Source: Alphaproteobacteria bacterium (GTDB lineage Bacteria; Pseudomonadota; Alphaproteobacteria; Rhizobiales; Devosiaceae). Taken from it: 20,219 bases of DNA. Location of the stretch: NCBI GenBank assembly GCA_013152625.1, contig JAADFY010000074.1, positions 1 to 20,219 on the forward strand, written 5' to 3'. The notes under the pieces were generated by a model. It was not told the origin of the DNA and made no database searches. It was given only the letters and a program-made list of their open reading frames with translations. The position numbers and the translations under genes are program-made. Of this stretch, positions 6,675-14,990 are shown in pieces (the first letter of the stretch is position 1; every line of letters begins with the position of its first letter).

Positions 6675-7878
6675 ATGACACTCAAAACCAACCCAATGGG
6701 CGACCGCAAAAACCTTTCAGCTGAAACGCTGATGGTACATGGGGGCACCGAACGCTCCCAACACGGGGAAACCTCGGAGGCGATATTTTTCAATTCCGGG
6801 TTCGTATATCCCACGTCCGCGGCAGCCGAAGCGCGGTTCAAGGGCGACGAGCCGGGGCACATTTACTCGCGGTTCCAATCCCACCGTGGAAATGTTTCAG
6901 GAGCGCATGAAGCTGCTTGAAGGGGCGGAGGCGGCGCGGGGAACCGCCAGCGGCATGGCGGCGGTGACCACCTGCCTGATGGCCCTGGTAAAAACGGGAG
7001 ATCATGTGGTGGCGTCGCGGGCCCTGTTCGGGGGGTGCCGGTATGTGGTGGAGGACTATTTGCCGCGCTGGGGCGTTTCAACCAGCCTGGTGGATGGCAA
7101 AGACCCGGCCAGTTTTTCCCGTGCCATGCGCGCCAATACAAAAGCGGTATTTATCGAAACCCCGACGAATCCCACCCTGGAACTGGTGGATATCCGGGCG
7201 GTGGCCGATATTGCCCATGACCACGGGGCGCTATTGGTGGTGGATAATGTGTTTGCCACCCCGATGCTGCAAAAACCGCTGCAACTGGGGGCGGATCTGG
7301 TGGTCTATTCGGCCACCAAACATATCGACGGACAGGGCCGGGCACTGGGCGGCATTATTTTAGGCACCGCAGACGTGATCGAAGGCGATATTCACACCAT
7401 TATTCGCCAGACCGGGCCGTCCATGAGCCCGTTCAACGCCTGGGTGCTGCTCAAGGGGCTGGAAACCCTGCCCATCCGGGTGGCGAAAATGACTGAAAGT
7501 GCGGGTAAAATCGCCAACTTCCTGTCGGGTAACCAAAAACTGGCCCGGCTATACTATCCCGGCCACGCCTCCCATCCCCAGTTCGATCTGGCCGAGAAAC
7601 AAATGGCCGGGGGTTCCACCCTTCTGGCCATGGAAATGGCAGGGGGACGGGACGCGGCATTTGCTTTGGCCGATGCCCTGGCGCTGATTGCAACTTCAAA
7701 CAATCTGGGGGATGCCAAATCGATCATTTCCCACCCCGCCACCACCACCCATGCCCGGTTGAGCGATGAGGTGCGGGCCGGGCTCGGGATCACGGGAGGG
7801 ATATTGCGGCTGTCGGTGGGGCTGGAGGATGCCAACGATCTGATCGCCGATCTCTCATTCGCCCTCGATCAGGTCTGA
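6675..7878 (+). pseudogene. metZ: O-succinylhomoserine sulfhydrylase with one frameshift
   Basis: A PLP enzyme of the Cys/Met metabolism family that makes homocysteine from O-succinylhomoserine and sulfide. The N-terminal part (MTLKTNPMGDRKNLSAETLM) reads in one frame from 6675 to about 6875, ending PGHIYSRF. The rest (SNPTVEMFQERMKLLEGAEA onward) continues from about 6874 in the +1 frame to 7878. Family members read YSRFSNPTVEMF without a break, so two bases appear to be missing near 6873-6876. All else is intact: substrate loop TASGMAAVT, LVVDNVFATPMLQ, PLP lysine in YSATKHIDGQG (codon 7318-7320) and a normal C-terminus. The clean remainder points to a recent mutation or an assembly error rather than old decay. 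The 3' end overlaps the convergent phosphatidyltransferase gene by 24 bp. Confidence 0.85.
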
Positions 7879-8490
7879 GCCGTTCTGTTTGAACGCCCGG
7901 GCGGTTTTGATCAGGCGCATGAAACCGGTGGCAAAACTGCCAAAGGCAAACAGATAAGCCAGCCAGACAAAGGTGGCGGGCCAGATACACAGCACGGCAA
8001 AAAAGGCTATGGTTTCGGTTCCCTCAAGCAGGCCGCCGCTGAAATAGAGCGACTTGATGCCCCGGGCCGTGCTTTTGAGGTGGCGCTTTTCGGCCAGAAT
8101 GGCCAGACCGAGAAACGTGGTGCCATTAAAATAAAAACTGAGCAAAAGCACGGCGCCGGCAATGGCGTTGTCGGCCGGGTTGGCGATGACAAACCCCAAT
8201 GGAATGGCGCCGTAAAACAAAAAATCGGCGGCAATATCGAAATAGCCGCCAAAATCGGTGGGTTTAGTGGCCCGGGCCACCGCCCCGTCCAGCCCGTCGG
8301 CGATGCGCGACAGGCCGATGAACAACAGGCCCCACCAAAAAGCGTTCAAGGCTATGGCGCCCGCCGCAATCAGCCCCAGCACCAGCCCGGCCATGGTGAC
8401 CGCGTTGGCAGTTATCCCCAGATCAGACAGAGCCCGGCCCATGGCGTTTAACGGCGGGTCGATGAGCTTGCGCATGGGGGCGTCGAGCAT
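7855..8490 (-). CDS. CDP-alcohol phosphatidyltransferase family membrane protein
   Basis: The 211-residue integral membrane protein has about five or six hydrophobic segments. The family catalytic motif is at 65-89: DGLDGAVAR, then G81, D85 and D89. The spacer between AR and G is seven residues rather than the usual eight, while all four aspartates are kept, as in YnjF-like members. Such enzymes transfer a phosphatidyl group from CDP-diacylglycerol to an alcohol, or a phospho-alcohol between donors; the acceptor cannot be told here. Its 3' end overlaps metZ convergently. Upstream, 40 bp from the start, lies the MITE-like element, so its natural promoter may have been displaced. Start choice is open: ATG 8490 has only a weak GGAA upstream, and MRKLID (ATG 8475) is possible. 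Confidence 0.85.
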   Translation of the reverse strand: MLDAPMRKLIDPPLNAMGRALSDLGITANAVTMAGLVLGLIAAGAIALNAFWWGLLFIGLSRIADGLDGAVARATKPTDFGGYFDIAADFLFYGAIPLGFVIANPADNAIAGAVLLLSFYFNGTTFLGLAILAEKRHLKSTARGIKSLYFSGGLLEGTETIAFFAVLCIWPATFVWLAYLFAFGSFATGFMRLIKTARAFKQNGSDLIEGE

Positions 8491-8529
8491 ATTTTTTGGT
8501 ATTTCCGGTTCCGGCGGGAGCGAATGGGT

Positions 8530-8763
8530 CTAGGTCACATACCCATAAACGGGGGCGATATGGCGCTTCAATTGGCAAGAATATGCACGAAGAAGAGCGA
8601 AAAGCGGGTATTTCACCCGGTTGAGCTCTTTGACACAGCAGATTGAAGCCAATTGAGCGACCAAGAGGATATGGCCAATTTGCCCACCTAATGCGTACCA
8701 AGACCTTGAAAACCATTTGGTTTCCGTCGTTCTTGCTCCTGTTATGTGAACAAATTCGCTCAT
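8530..8763 (-). CDS. Small hypothetical ORF filling the MITE-like element
   Basis: A 77-codon frame starts at ATG 8763, ten bases after a GGAG inside the right terminal repeat, and ends at a TAG made of the left terminal TA plus the flanking base. The product begins MSEFVHITGARTTETKW, has a hydrophobic middle (GGQIGHILLVAQLASICC) and ends APVYGYVT, the last residues encoded by the terminal repeat itself. I recognise no domain. It may be the remnant of a longer transposase or chance coding. That the frame spans nearly the whole element is the only reason to list it. Confidence 0.25.
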   Translation of the reverse strand: MSEFVHITGARTTETKWFSRSWYALGGQIGHILLVAQLASICCVKELNRVKYPLFALLRAYSCQLKRHIAPVYGYVT

Positions 8764-8797
8764 ACCATTTCATCTCCGTTTATGGGTATGTGACCTA
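8531..8797. mobile_element. MITE-like element, 267 bp, perfect 22-bp terminal inverted repeats
   Basis: The 22-bp ends 8531-8552 (starting TAGGTCACATACCCA) and 8776-8797 (ending TGGGTATGTGACCTA) are exact reverse complements. Each outermost dinucleotide is TA, consistent with a TA target duplication as made by IS630/Tc1-type transposases, leaving 20-bp true repeats. A sub-terminal 9-bp inverted pair, TCAATTGGC (8568-8576) and GCCAATTGA (8648-8656), lies inside. The interior is more AT-rich than neighbouring genes and encodes no transposase domain. It fills most of the gap between the phosphatidyltransferase and trkH. The structure is plain; the family assignment is inference. Confidence 0.75.
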
Positions 8798-8905
8798 ACA
8801 TGGCCCGATGCCCGTTAGCCAACCGGGAGCGTGCCGGGTTGCTCACAAGGACGCGATAACCCATTGTCGTGCCTGAAAACGCGGTTCAGGAGCCAGATCC
8901 AGAAT

Positions 8906-10351
8906 ATGCGATATCAGCTGGTGTTGCTGATCATTGGAGCGCTTTGCGTTGCGCTGGGCGTGGCTATGGGTCTGCCGGCCATTGCCGATGCGGCCACGGG
9001 AAATCCGGGCTGGATCGTTTTTCTGGCTTCCGGCCTGTTCACCACAGCGTTCGGGGCCGGCCTGTGGATGGCCTCATCGGGCCGGCAGCGTTCGTTAAAC
9101 ACCCGCGAAGCGTTTTTGATGACCACCATGGTGTGGGTGGTGCTGGCCGGGTTTGGTGCCCTGCCTTTGTTGTGGCTGGGGGTGGCGCCCAACCTGACCG
9201 ATGCGATCTTTGAATCCATGTCCGGGCTGACCACGACCGGGGCGACCGTGCTTTCCGGCCTCGACGATATGTCGGCCGGGGTTTTGCTGTGGCGGGGGCT
9301 TTTGCAGTGGTTCGGGGGGCTGGGCATTGTGGTCATGGCCATTGCCGTATTGCCGATGCTGCAAATCGGTGGCATGCAGATGTTCAAGGCCGAGGCGTTC
9401 GATACCGCGGAGAAAATAATGCCCCGGGCGGCCCAGATCGCTGGGGCGATGACCGCAGTTTATGCCGGGCTGACGGCGCTTGCCACCGCTTCATACTGGG
9501 CGGCGGGCATGAACCTGTTCGAGGCCATTGTTCACGGCATGACCACGGTGGCCACAGGCGGATTTTCCACCCGGGACGGCTCTATCGGCAGCTTTGGTTC
9601 CCCCGCCATCGACTATATCGCGGTGGTATTCATGATCCTTGGCGCCCTGCCGTTCCTGTTGTTCCTGCAAATGGCGCAGGGCGACGCCAAAGCCCTGACA
9701 AAAGACCCGCAGGTGCGCGCGTTCCTGGTGCTGGTGGCGATCGCGGCGGCAGCGGTGGCGCTGGTACAGATGGCGGGGGGATTTTTCGCCGGCGAAGAGG
9801 CCGTGCGACATGGCCTGTTCTCCGTGGTGTCGGTCATTACCGGCACCGGCTATTCCACGGCCAATTATGCCGGTTGGGGTGCCCTGTCGGTGGCCATATT
9901 TTTCACACTTACTTTTATTGGCGGCTGTGCCGGCTCGACAGCGTGCGGGATAAAAATATTCCGGTTTCAGGTGCTGTTTATTGATCTGAAGCGCCATGTT
10001 CGACAAATGCTGTACCCTTCGGCGGTCTCGGTGCGCCGCTATAATGGCAAGGTTCTGCCCGACAGCGTTGCCGCCTCGGTAATGAGCTTTTTCTTCATCT
10101 ATATTCTGGTTTTTCTGATTCTGGCGCTGGGGCTTTCCCTGACCGGGCTGGACGCGATTACCGCCCTGTCCGGGGCGGCCACCGCCATTTCCAATGTGGG
10201 ACCGGGGCTTGGGGACACGATCGGACCGGCGGGCAATTTTTCCTCCCTGCCCGATACCGCCAAGTGGATGCTGATCGCGGGCATGTTGCTGGGGCGGCTG
10301 GAAATCCTGACGGTGCTGGTGCTGTTCCTGCCGCGCTTCTGGCGGCGGTAG
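8906..10351 (+). CDS. trkH: TrkH-family potassium uptake channel subunit
   Basis: A 481-residue inner-membrane K+ translocating subunit. The four pore-loop filters are visible in order: SGLTTTGATVLSG, MTTVATGGFSTRDG, SVITGTGYSTANY and TAISNVGPGLGD, each with its filter glycine. WFGGLGIVVMAIAVLPML and GGCAGSTACGIKIFR are further family signatures, and hydrophobic helices cover most of the chain. I chose ATG 8906 (MRYQLVLLIIG), which gives the usual TrkH length; AGGAG lies 13 nt before it. The frame is open to 8831, adding a hydrophilic 25 residues that look non-coding. No TrkA/KtrA-type NAD-binding regulatory partner is in the window, so it would need one elsewhere. The 3' end converges on the RND gene with 14 bp between stops. 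Confidence 0.93.
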   Translation: MRYQLVLLIIGALCVALGVAMGLPAIADAATGNPGWIVFLASGLFTTAFGAGLWMASSGRQRSLNTREAFLMTTMVWVVLAGFGALPLLWLGVAPNLTDAIFESMSGLTTTGATVLSGLDDMSAGVLLWRGLLQWFGGLGIVVMAIAVLPMLQIGGMQMFKAEAFDTAEKIMPRAAQIAGAMTAVYAGLTALATASYWAAGMNLFEAIVHGMTTVATGGFSTRDGSIGSFGSPAIDYIAVVFMILGALPFLLFLQMAQGDAKALTKDPQVRAFLVLVAIAAAAVALVQMAGGFFAGEEAVRHGLFSVVSVITGTGYSTANYAGWGALSVAIFFTLTFIGGCAGSTACGIKIFRFQVLFIDLKRHVRQMLYPSAVSVRRYNGKVLPDSVAASVMSFFFIYILVFLILALGLSLTGLDAITALSGAATAISNVGPGLGDTIGPAGNFSSLPDTAKWMLIAGMLLGRLEILTVLVLFLPRFWRR

Positions 10352-10360
10352 AGTTTTTTT
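10328..10360 (+). terminator. Probable intrinsic terminator of trkH
   Basis: GCCGC (10330-10334) pairs with GCGGC (10342-10346) across a 7-nt loop, extendable by a wobble pair and one C-G pair. A run of seven T follows at 10354-10360, five bases after the stop codon begins. The stem lies inside the last codons of trkH, which fits the crowded convergent junction. Confidence 0.5.
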
Positions 10361-10365
10361 AAGCC

Positions 10366-13300
10366 TCATACCTCGCCGGTGCGCCGGTCGTGGTGATGGC
10401 CGCCAAGCAACTGGCGAAACGTCAATCCGTTGCGGGTCAGAAAGGCCCAGCCAAAAATCGCGCCGATATCAGCACCGATGCCGATAAAGGCGGGAACAAG
10501 AAACAGGACCAGAACCGTGGCCAGCCCGAGGCCGAACACCATGGTAATGGCCATTGGGATCAGAAACTGGGCCTGCAACGAGGATTCAAACAACAAAGGC
10601 AACAGCCCGCCAATGGTGGTCAGGGAAGTCAACAGAACCGCGCGCAACCGGTCGCGGGCGGCCCCGGTGGCCGCTGTGCGCAGGCTTTCGCCTGCGCTCA
10701 TGCGCTCCTGCAACCGGGAAATGAGGACAATGGAGTCATTGACCAGTATCCCACCCAGACCCAGCAATCCCATCAAGGAAATAATGGTGAGATCATAGCC
10801 GAGCAGATAATGGCCCCAGATCGCCCCCGCCGCGCCAAACGGTATGACCAGCATGACCGCAAACGGAATGGTGTAGGACTGGAAAATCCAGGCAATGATG
10901 ATGTACATGATGCCCAGGGCCATGAGGGCCCCCACCCCCAGATCGGCAAAAGCGGCATCGCGCTCGGCGCTGCGTCCGCCAAGCTCGTAACTCACGTCAT
11001 AGCGTTCAGCGATGGCGGGCAGATCGGTGGCGGTGAGTTGGGAGATAATCTCGCCACTATCCACATTCTCGGCGGTATCGGCGCGCACGGAAACCACCGA
11101 TTTCCCCTCCTCGCGCCGAATTCGGTCAAAGGTCTGCCGTTCGGAAAACGTGACCACGCTGGACAGGGGAACAAATGCCCCGCCGGGGGCGCGTACCGAC
11201 ATTTCTCGCAAGGCTGCCGAGCCGGTGCCCCGCCCCACCCGTTTCAAGCTGATGGTAATTTCTTCTTCTTCGGCGGCCACCTGCCGCACTGTTCGGCCGC
11301 GAAACGCCTCGGACACCTGGGCGCCCAGCCCGGCAAGATCAAAGCCCAGAGACCGGCCCCGGGGGGTCAGGGCGAGAATTAATTCCGGGCTGCCATAAGC
11401 GAGTGTATCGGAAATGGAGGTCACCCCGGAATAGCCCTCAAGAACCGCTTGCAGATCCTGGGATGCCTGTTTGAGGGTTTCGGTGCCGGCACCGGTGAAC
11501 TGTATATCGATGGCCTGCCCCTGGGGCCCGCCCTGGCGTTCACGCACCCCTATGCGTTCCACCCCGGCCACCGAGGGGATCGCCTTGCGGAGCGCGTCGG
11601 CAATGGTGGCGGTACGCACCGTACGCTGTTCGGAGGGGGTGAGATAAAGGCGCCGCTGTTTTCAAGATCTAGGGTGGCATAGGTGGTTAGAACCAAATCC
11701 TCGCCGGGGGGAGCAAGCTCGTTTTCCACTTCGGTGACCGCTTGTTCAATCCGGACAATAATGGCGCGCATCTGTTCTTGCGGAATGCCGGGCTGGAAGG
11801 CGGCAAAAATATTGAAACTCTCTCCTTCTGCGGAGAGGAAAAACTGAAAACGCAATTGACTGGAGGCCAACAGCGAGCCGGACAAAATGGCCAGCGCCAC
11901 CGCCAGGGCCACCGTGGCATATCGCCAGTGATAGGATAAATCGGACAGGGCACCCACCACATGCTCGCGAAACCAGGCAAAACCGGCATCAAACCGGCGG
12001 CGAAACCAGCCCGGCCGCCGGCGCTGTTTAGGCAGGGAATGGGCGAGATGGCCGGGCAGGATGAAAAAACACTCCAGGGCGCTGGCAAGCAGAACCGCCA
12101 TGACCACCAGGGGCAATGCGGCCATGATCTGACCAATGACATCGCCGACCAGCAGGATGGGGCCAAATGCTGCCATGGTGGTCAGGCTGGCGGCAATGAC
12201 CGGGGTGGCCATGCGCGAGGCGCCTCTGGTTGCAGCCACGGCCGGCGTGTCGCCGGCGGCATAGCGGGTGGCGGTATGTTCGCCCACAACAATGGCGTCA
12301 TCGACAATGATGCCAAGTGTCATCAACAGGGCGAACATGGAGATCATATTGATGGTCTGGCCGGTCAGATACATGACGCCAAGGGTGGCCAGAACCGATA
12401 TGGGAATGCCGGCGGCCACCCAGAATGCCACCCGGGGCTCCAGAAACAAGAACAAGACAAACAAAACGATCACCAGCCCCGTGGCGCCATTGGTGATCAA
12501 TAACGACAACCGGTCGTCCACCAATGAGGCGGCGGCATCGAACACGACGATATTCAGCGACGGCGGCAGGGTTGGCGATATGTCGGCGACATAGGTTTTG
12601 ATGGCCTCGAACGCGGTGATGGTATCGGCGGCGGCGGTGCGTGAAATCATCAGCCGTATGGCGGGCACGCCGCGCATGAACCCCAGTGTGTCGTTATTGT
12701 CAAAGGTGTCGGTGACCGTGGCGATGTCCCCAAGGTAAATCACATTGCCCTGGGCCGAATTGCGAATTTGAATTGCCGCCAGTTCCGGGGCACTAAGCCC
12801 GGCGGCAACGGCGCGGATGCGGGCATCAAAATCACCTTCAAGGGCCCCGGCGGGCTGGTCGGTAATGCCCGCGTTCACCACACTGGAGATATCGGCCAGG
12901 GTCAGGCCAAGCTGGCGCAACCGGGCTTCGCCCACTTCGATAGCGATCTCCCGGTCGCGATAGCCCACCATTCGGACCCGGTCGACCCCGGCGGCCAGCA
13001 ATCCATCGCGGATTTCCCGGGCATATCGGCGCAGGGTGGCCTCCGGAAACGGGCCGGAAATACCCACCGAGGCCACGGGATCGAAAAATTGCAAAGCGGT
13101 GACTTTGAGATCGTCGGCACCCTCGGGCAAATTCAGAACCGACTGAACCGCCCCGTCAACGCGGGCCTCGGCCTCCTGCATGTCGGTGTTTCGGGCAAAC
13201 GAGAGGGTAATGCTGCCCGAACCCTCCGCCGCCCGGGAGGTGATGGTTTGAACCCCGTCCAGATAACGCACCGCCGGTTCGACGGCCTGTAGGATGTTTT

Positions 13301-13505
13301 TCTCAATATCCGCGGCGGTGGCACCGCTCCAGACGACGGAAATATTGATATTGTGGATTTCAAGGGAAGGCATGAGCTGCCGGTTGAGCTTGGACACCCC
13401 CCAGGCACCAAAAATTATCAGCAAGAGCATAAACAGGTTGGCGGCGTTACGGTGACGCACAAAGGCACCGAGAATTCCCGACGCCATCGACGGAGCGGGC
13501 CGCAC
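10366..13505 (-). pseudogene. RND-family efflux permease (AcrB/HAE1-like), one frameshift
   Basis: The inner-membrane proton/drug antiporter of a tripartite pump. Reading from GTG 13505, about 620 residues are normal: first helix LFMLLLIIFGAWGVSKLNRQ, porter domain, and the helix-4 proton-relay pair LGIIVDDAIVVGEH (D402, D403). After GAF (near 11647) the frame breaks; the rest continues in another frame as YLTPSEQRTVRTATIADALR down to 10366, with second-half motifs GLGGILVNDSIVLISRLQER and SLTTIGGLLPLLFE. One base seems lost in the AAA run at 11646-11648 (TTT on the coding strand). Restored length is about 1,046 residues, the family norm. A single homopolymer deletion suggests sequencing error or very recent inactivation. 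Start: AGGGGG lies 6 nt before the GTG, which overlaps the adaptor stop by one base (TAGTG). Confidence 0.85.
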
Positions 13506-14821
13506 TATCGCCCCCTGCCGGGCAACGGGGGGCCGACAGGGGGCGAACCCTGATCGTCACTTCCTTCGCGGGGCCGGTCGCCCGCCGGCGGCTCTTCACC
13601 CTCGACATTGACCTTTACCCCCTCCCCGGCCTGGGCGAGGCGGGTGGTGATAATACGCGCCCCGGCAGGCAGGTCGGCGCCCACAATGACATGGGCCCCG
13701 TCCCGGGCAAGCAGGCGAACATCCAGCCGGGCCATGCGCCCGTCCTGGATGCGGTAAATGTGATCGTTCTCGTACAAGGCGGTCTCGGGCAACCGCAGGG
13801 CATTTTCAAAAGTTATGCCGTCCAGACTTACACTGACAAATGTGCCCGGTCTCAGGGCGAGATCGGGGTCCGGCGCCAGCCGAGCAAACACCTCCACCCC
13901 GCCAAAGGTGGCATCGACTTCGGCCCCGACCCGGGTGATGATGCCGGCGGCGGAAACAGGGACCGGCTCGATGTCCCATTCCGCCACGATCTCACGCCCG
14001 ATCAGCCCGGCGGACACCAGTTGACCATACTGGCGGTCCGAAAGGGTAAACCGCACCTCCAGGCTGTTTGTGGCATAAAGGGAGGCGACAATTTCGTTGG
14101 CGGCAATCACCCGGCCCGGCTGGGCACTCTGGGCGGTGACGATGGCGTCAAACGGGGCGGTTATTGTGGTGTTTTGCACCGCGCGTTCGGCCTGAGCCAC
14201 CACCCATTCGGCCCGGGAAATAGCCGCGCGCTGACGCTGGATGGTTGCGGTCTGGACCCGAATGGAGCCCATGGTCTGGTCCAGAGACTGACGCCGCTGG
14301 GCGACAATCAGGGCCCGATCATCCACCTGCTTGTCGGTGGCGGAACCTGCGGCAAGCAGGGACGCGGCACGCTCAAAATCGCGAACCGAAAGATCATACT
14401 GTTGTTCAGCCGCAACCAGATTGGTCTCATTGATGGCCAGTTGTTCCTGGGCAACGCTGAGCTGCAGCCGGGTATCGGCGACGGCAATTTTAGCGTCGGC
14501 CAGCGCCCCGTCATAGATAAACGGATCGATGGCGAGCAGGACATCGTTTTCGGCCAACCGGCCCCCGACCACGAGATTGGGGGAGACGGTGATCACTTCG
14601 CCGGACACCTGGGAACGCATATCGATGGTGCGGCCGGCCACCACTTCGCCAAAAGCAAATATTTTCGGGGTGTGGGCGGCGGCAACCGGCACCAGGGCCG
14701 CAACAGTGAACGAACGCTCGCGGTTGGCGCGCTCGGGGGGCTCGGGGCGGCTGGAAATCTGCCAGAACGCAAACGCGCCGGCAGCAACAACAATAACCAC
14801 GGCTAACGCAAGTCGTACCAT
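13505..14821 (-). CDS. RND efflux periplasmic adaptor (membrane fusion protein)
   Basis: The 438 residues start with a membrane anchor (VRLALAVVIVVAAGAFAFW). Then come the barrel/lipoyl half FGEVVAGRTIDMRSQVSGEV, a long helical hairpin (about 105-205, rich in Q, A and R) and the second lipoyl half with TITAPFDAIVTAQSAQPG. The membrane-proximal barrel ends near DLPAGARIITTRLAQAGEG. This is the MdtA/AcrA-like adaptor that bridges the RND permease and an outer-membrane channel; no TolC homologue is in the window. The last 30 residues are Pro/Gly/Glu-rich. ATG 14821 has no clear ribosome binding site, while the frame stays open upstream with no ATG, GTG or TTG, and a CTG at 14917 has AAAAGGA nine bases before it; a longer protein of about 470 residues is possible. 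The permease gene follows directly. Confidence 0.9.
   Translation of the reverse strand: MVRLALAVVIVVAAGAFAFWQISSRPEPPERANRERSFTVAALVPVAAAHTPKIFAFGEVVAGRTIDMRSQVSGEVITVSPNLVVGGRLAENDVLLAIDPFIYDGALADAKIAVADTRLQLSVAQEQLAINETNLVAAEQQYDLSVRDFERAASLLAAGSATDKQVDDRALIVAQRRQSLDQTMGSIRVQTATIQRQRAAISRAEWVVAQAERAVQNTTITAPFDAIVTAQSAQPGRVIAANEIVASLYATNSLEVRFTLSDRQYGQLVSAGLIGREIVAEWDIEPVPVSAAGIITRVGAEVDATFGGVEVFARLAPDPDLALRPGTFVSVSLDGITFENALRLPETALYENDHIYRIQDGRMARLDVRLLARDGAHVIVGADLPAGARIITTRLAQAGEGVKVNVEGEEPPAGDRPREGSDDQGSPPVGPPLPGRGR
13509..13545 (-). promoter_or_regulatory. Hairpin covering the RND permease ribosome binding site
   Basis: On the minus-strand transcript CGCCCCCTG (13545-13537) pairs with CAGGGGGCG (13517-13509), nine perfect GC-rich pairs with a 19-nt loop. 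The 3' arm contains the AGGGGG that serves GTG 13505. The whole hairpin is inside the adaptor coding sequence, so ribosomes finishing the adaptor would open it, giving coupled synthesis of adaptor and permease. Confidence 0.6.
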
Positions 14822-14875
14822 GATTCCGGCAATACTCGCCCGGCGCCGGGGTGCCGGGGGGCCGTCAACAGAACC

Positions 14876-14944
14876 TTTGCGAACTAACTCGCCTGTCGGT
14901 TGATTGATGTCTTCCAGCGGGATTTGTCCTTTTGCGTTCGCAAA
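14876..14944. promoter_or_regulatory. Inverted TTTGCGAAC elements between hslO and the efflux adaptor
   Basis: TTTGCGAAC (14876-14884) and its exact complement GTTCGCAAA (14936-14944) flank 51 bp. The distal element is also half of a near-palindrome, TTTGCG-TT-CGCAAA (14931-14944). They lie in the 169 bp between the hslO stop and the adaptor ATG, where an efflux promoter and operator would be expected. No regulator gene is adjacent. This is a weak proposal. Confidence 0.3.
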
Positions 14945-14990
14945 TAGATAGGAGCGGGCCCGGGTAAACTCAAATGAAACTTTGGAAAGG

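Noticed and set aside
8423..8773. A 116-codon minus-strand frame running out of the MITE-like element into the phosphatidyltransferase
   Set aside because: It overlaps the real gene in another frame and has no domain; the 77-codon frame confined to the element is the better candidate.
9491..10369. A 292-codon minus-strand frame opposite trkH
   Set aside because: The composition is rich in H, Q and R as expected of an antisense shadow, and trkH has all four pore motifs.
10390..11382. A 330-codon plus-strand frame opposite the RND permease
   Set aside because: Antisense shadow of the permease with no domain; the minus strand carries the clear protein family.
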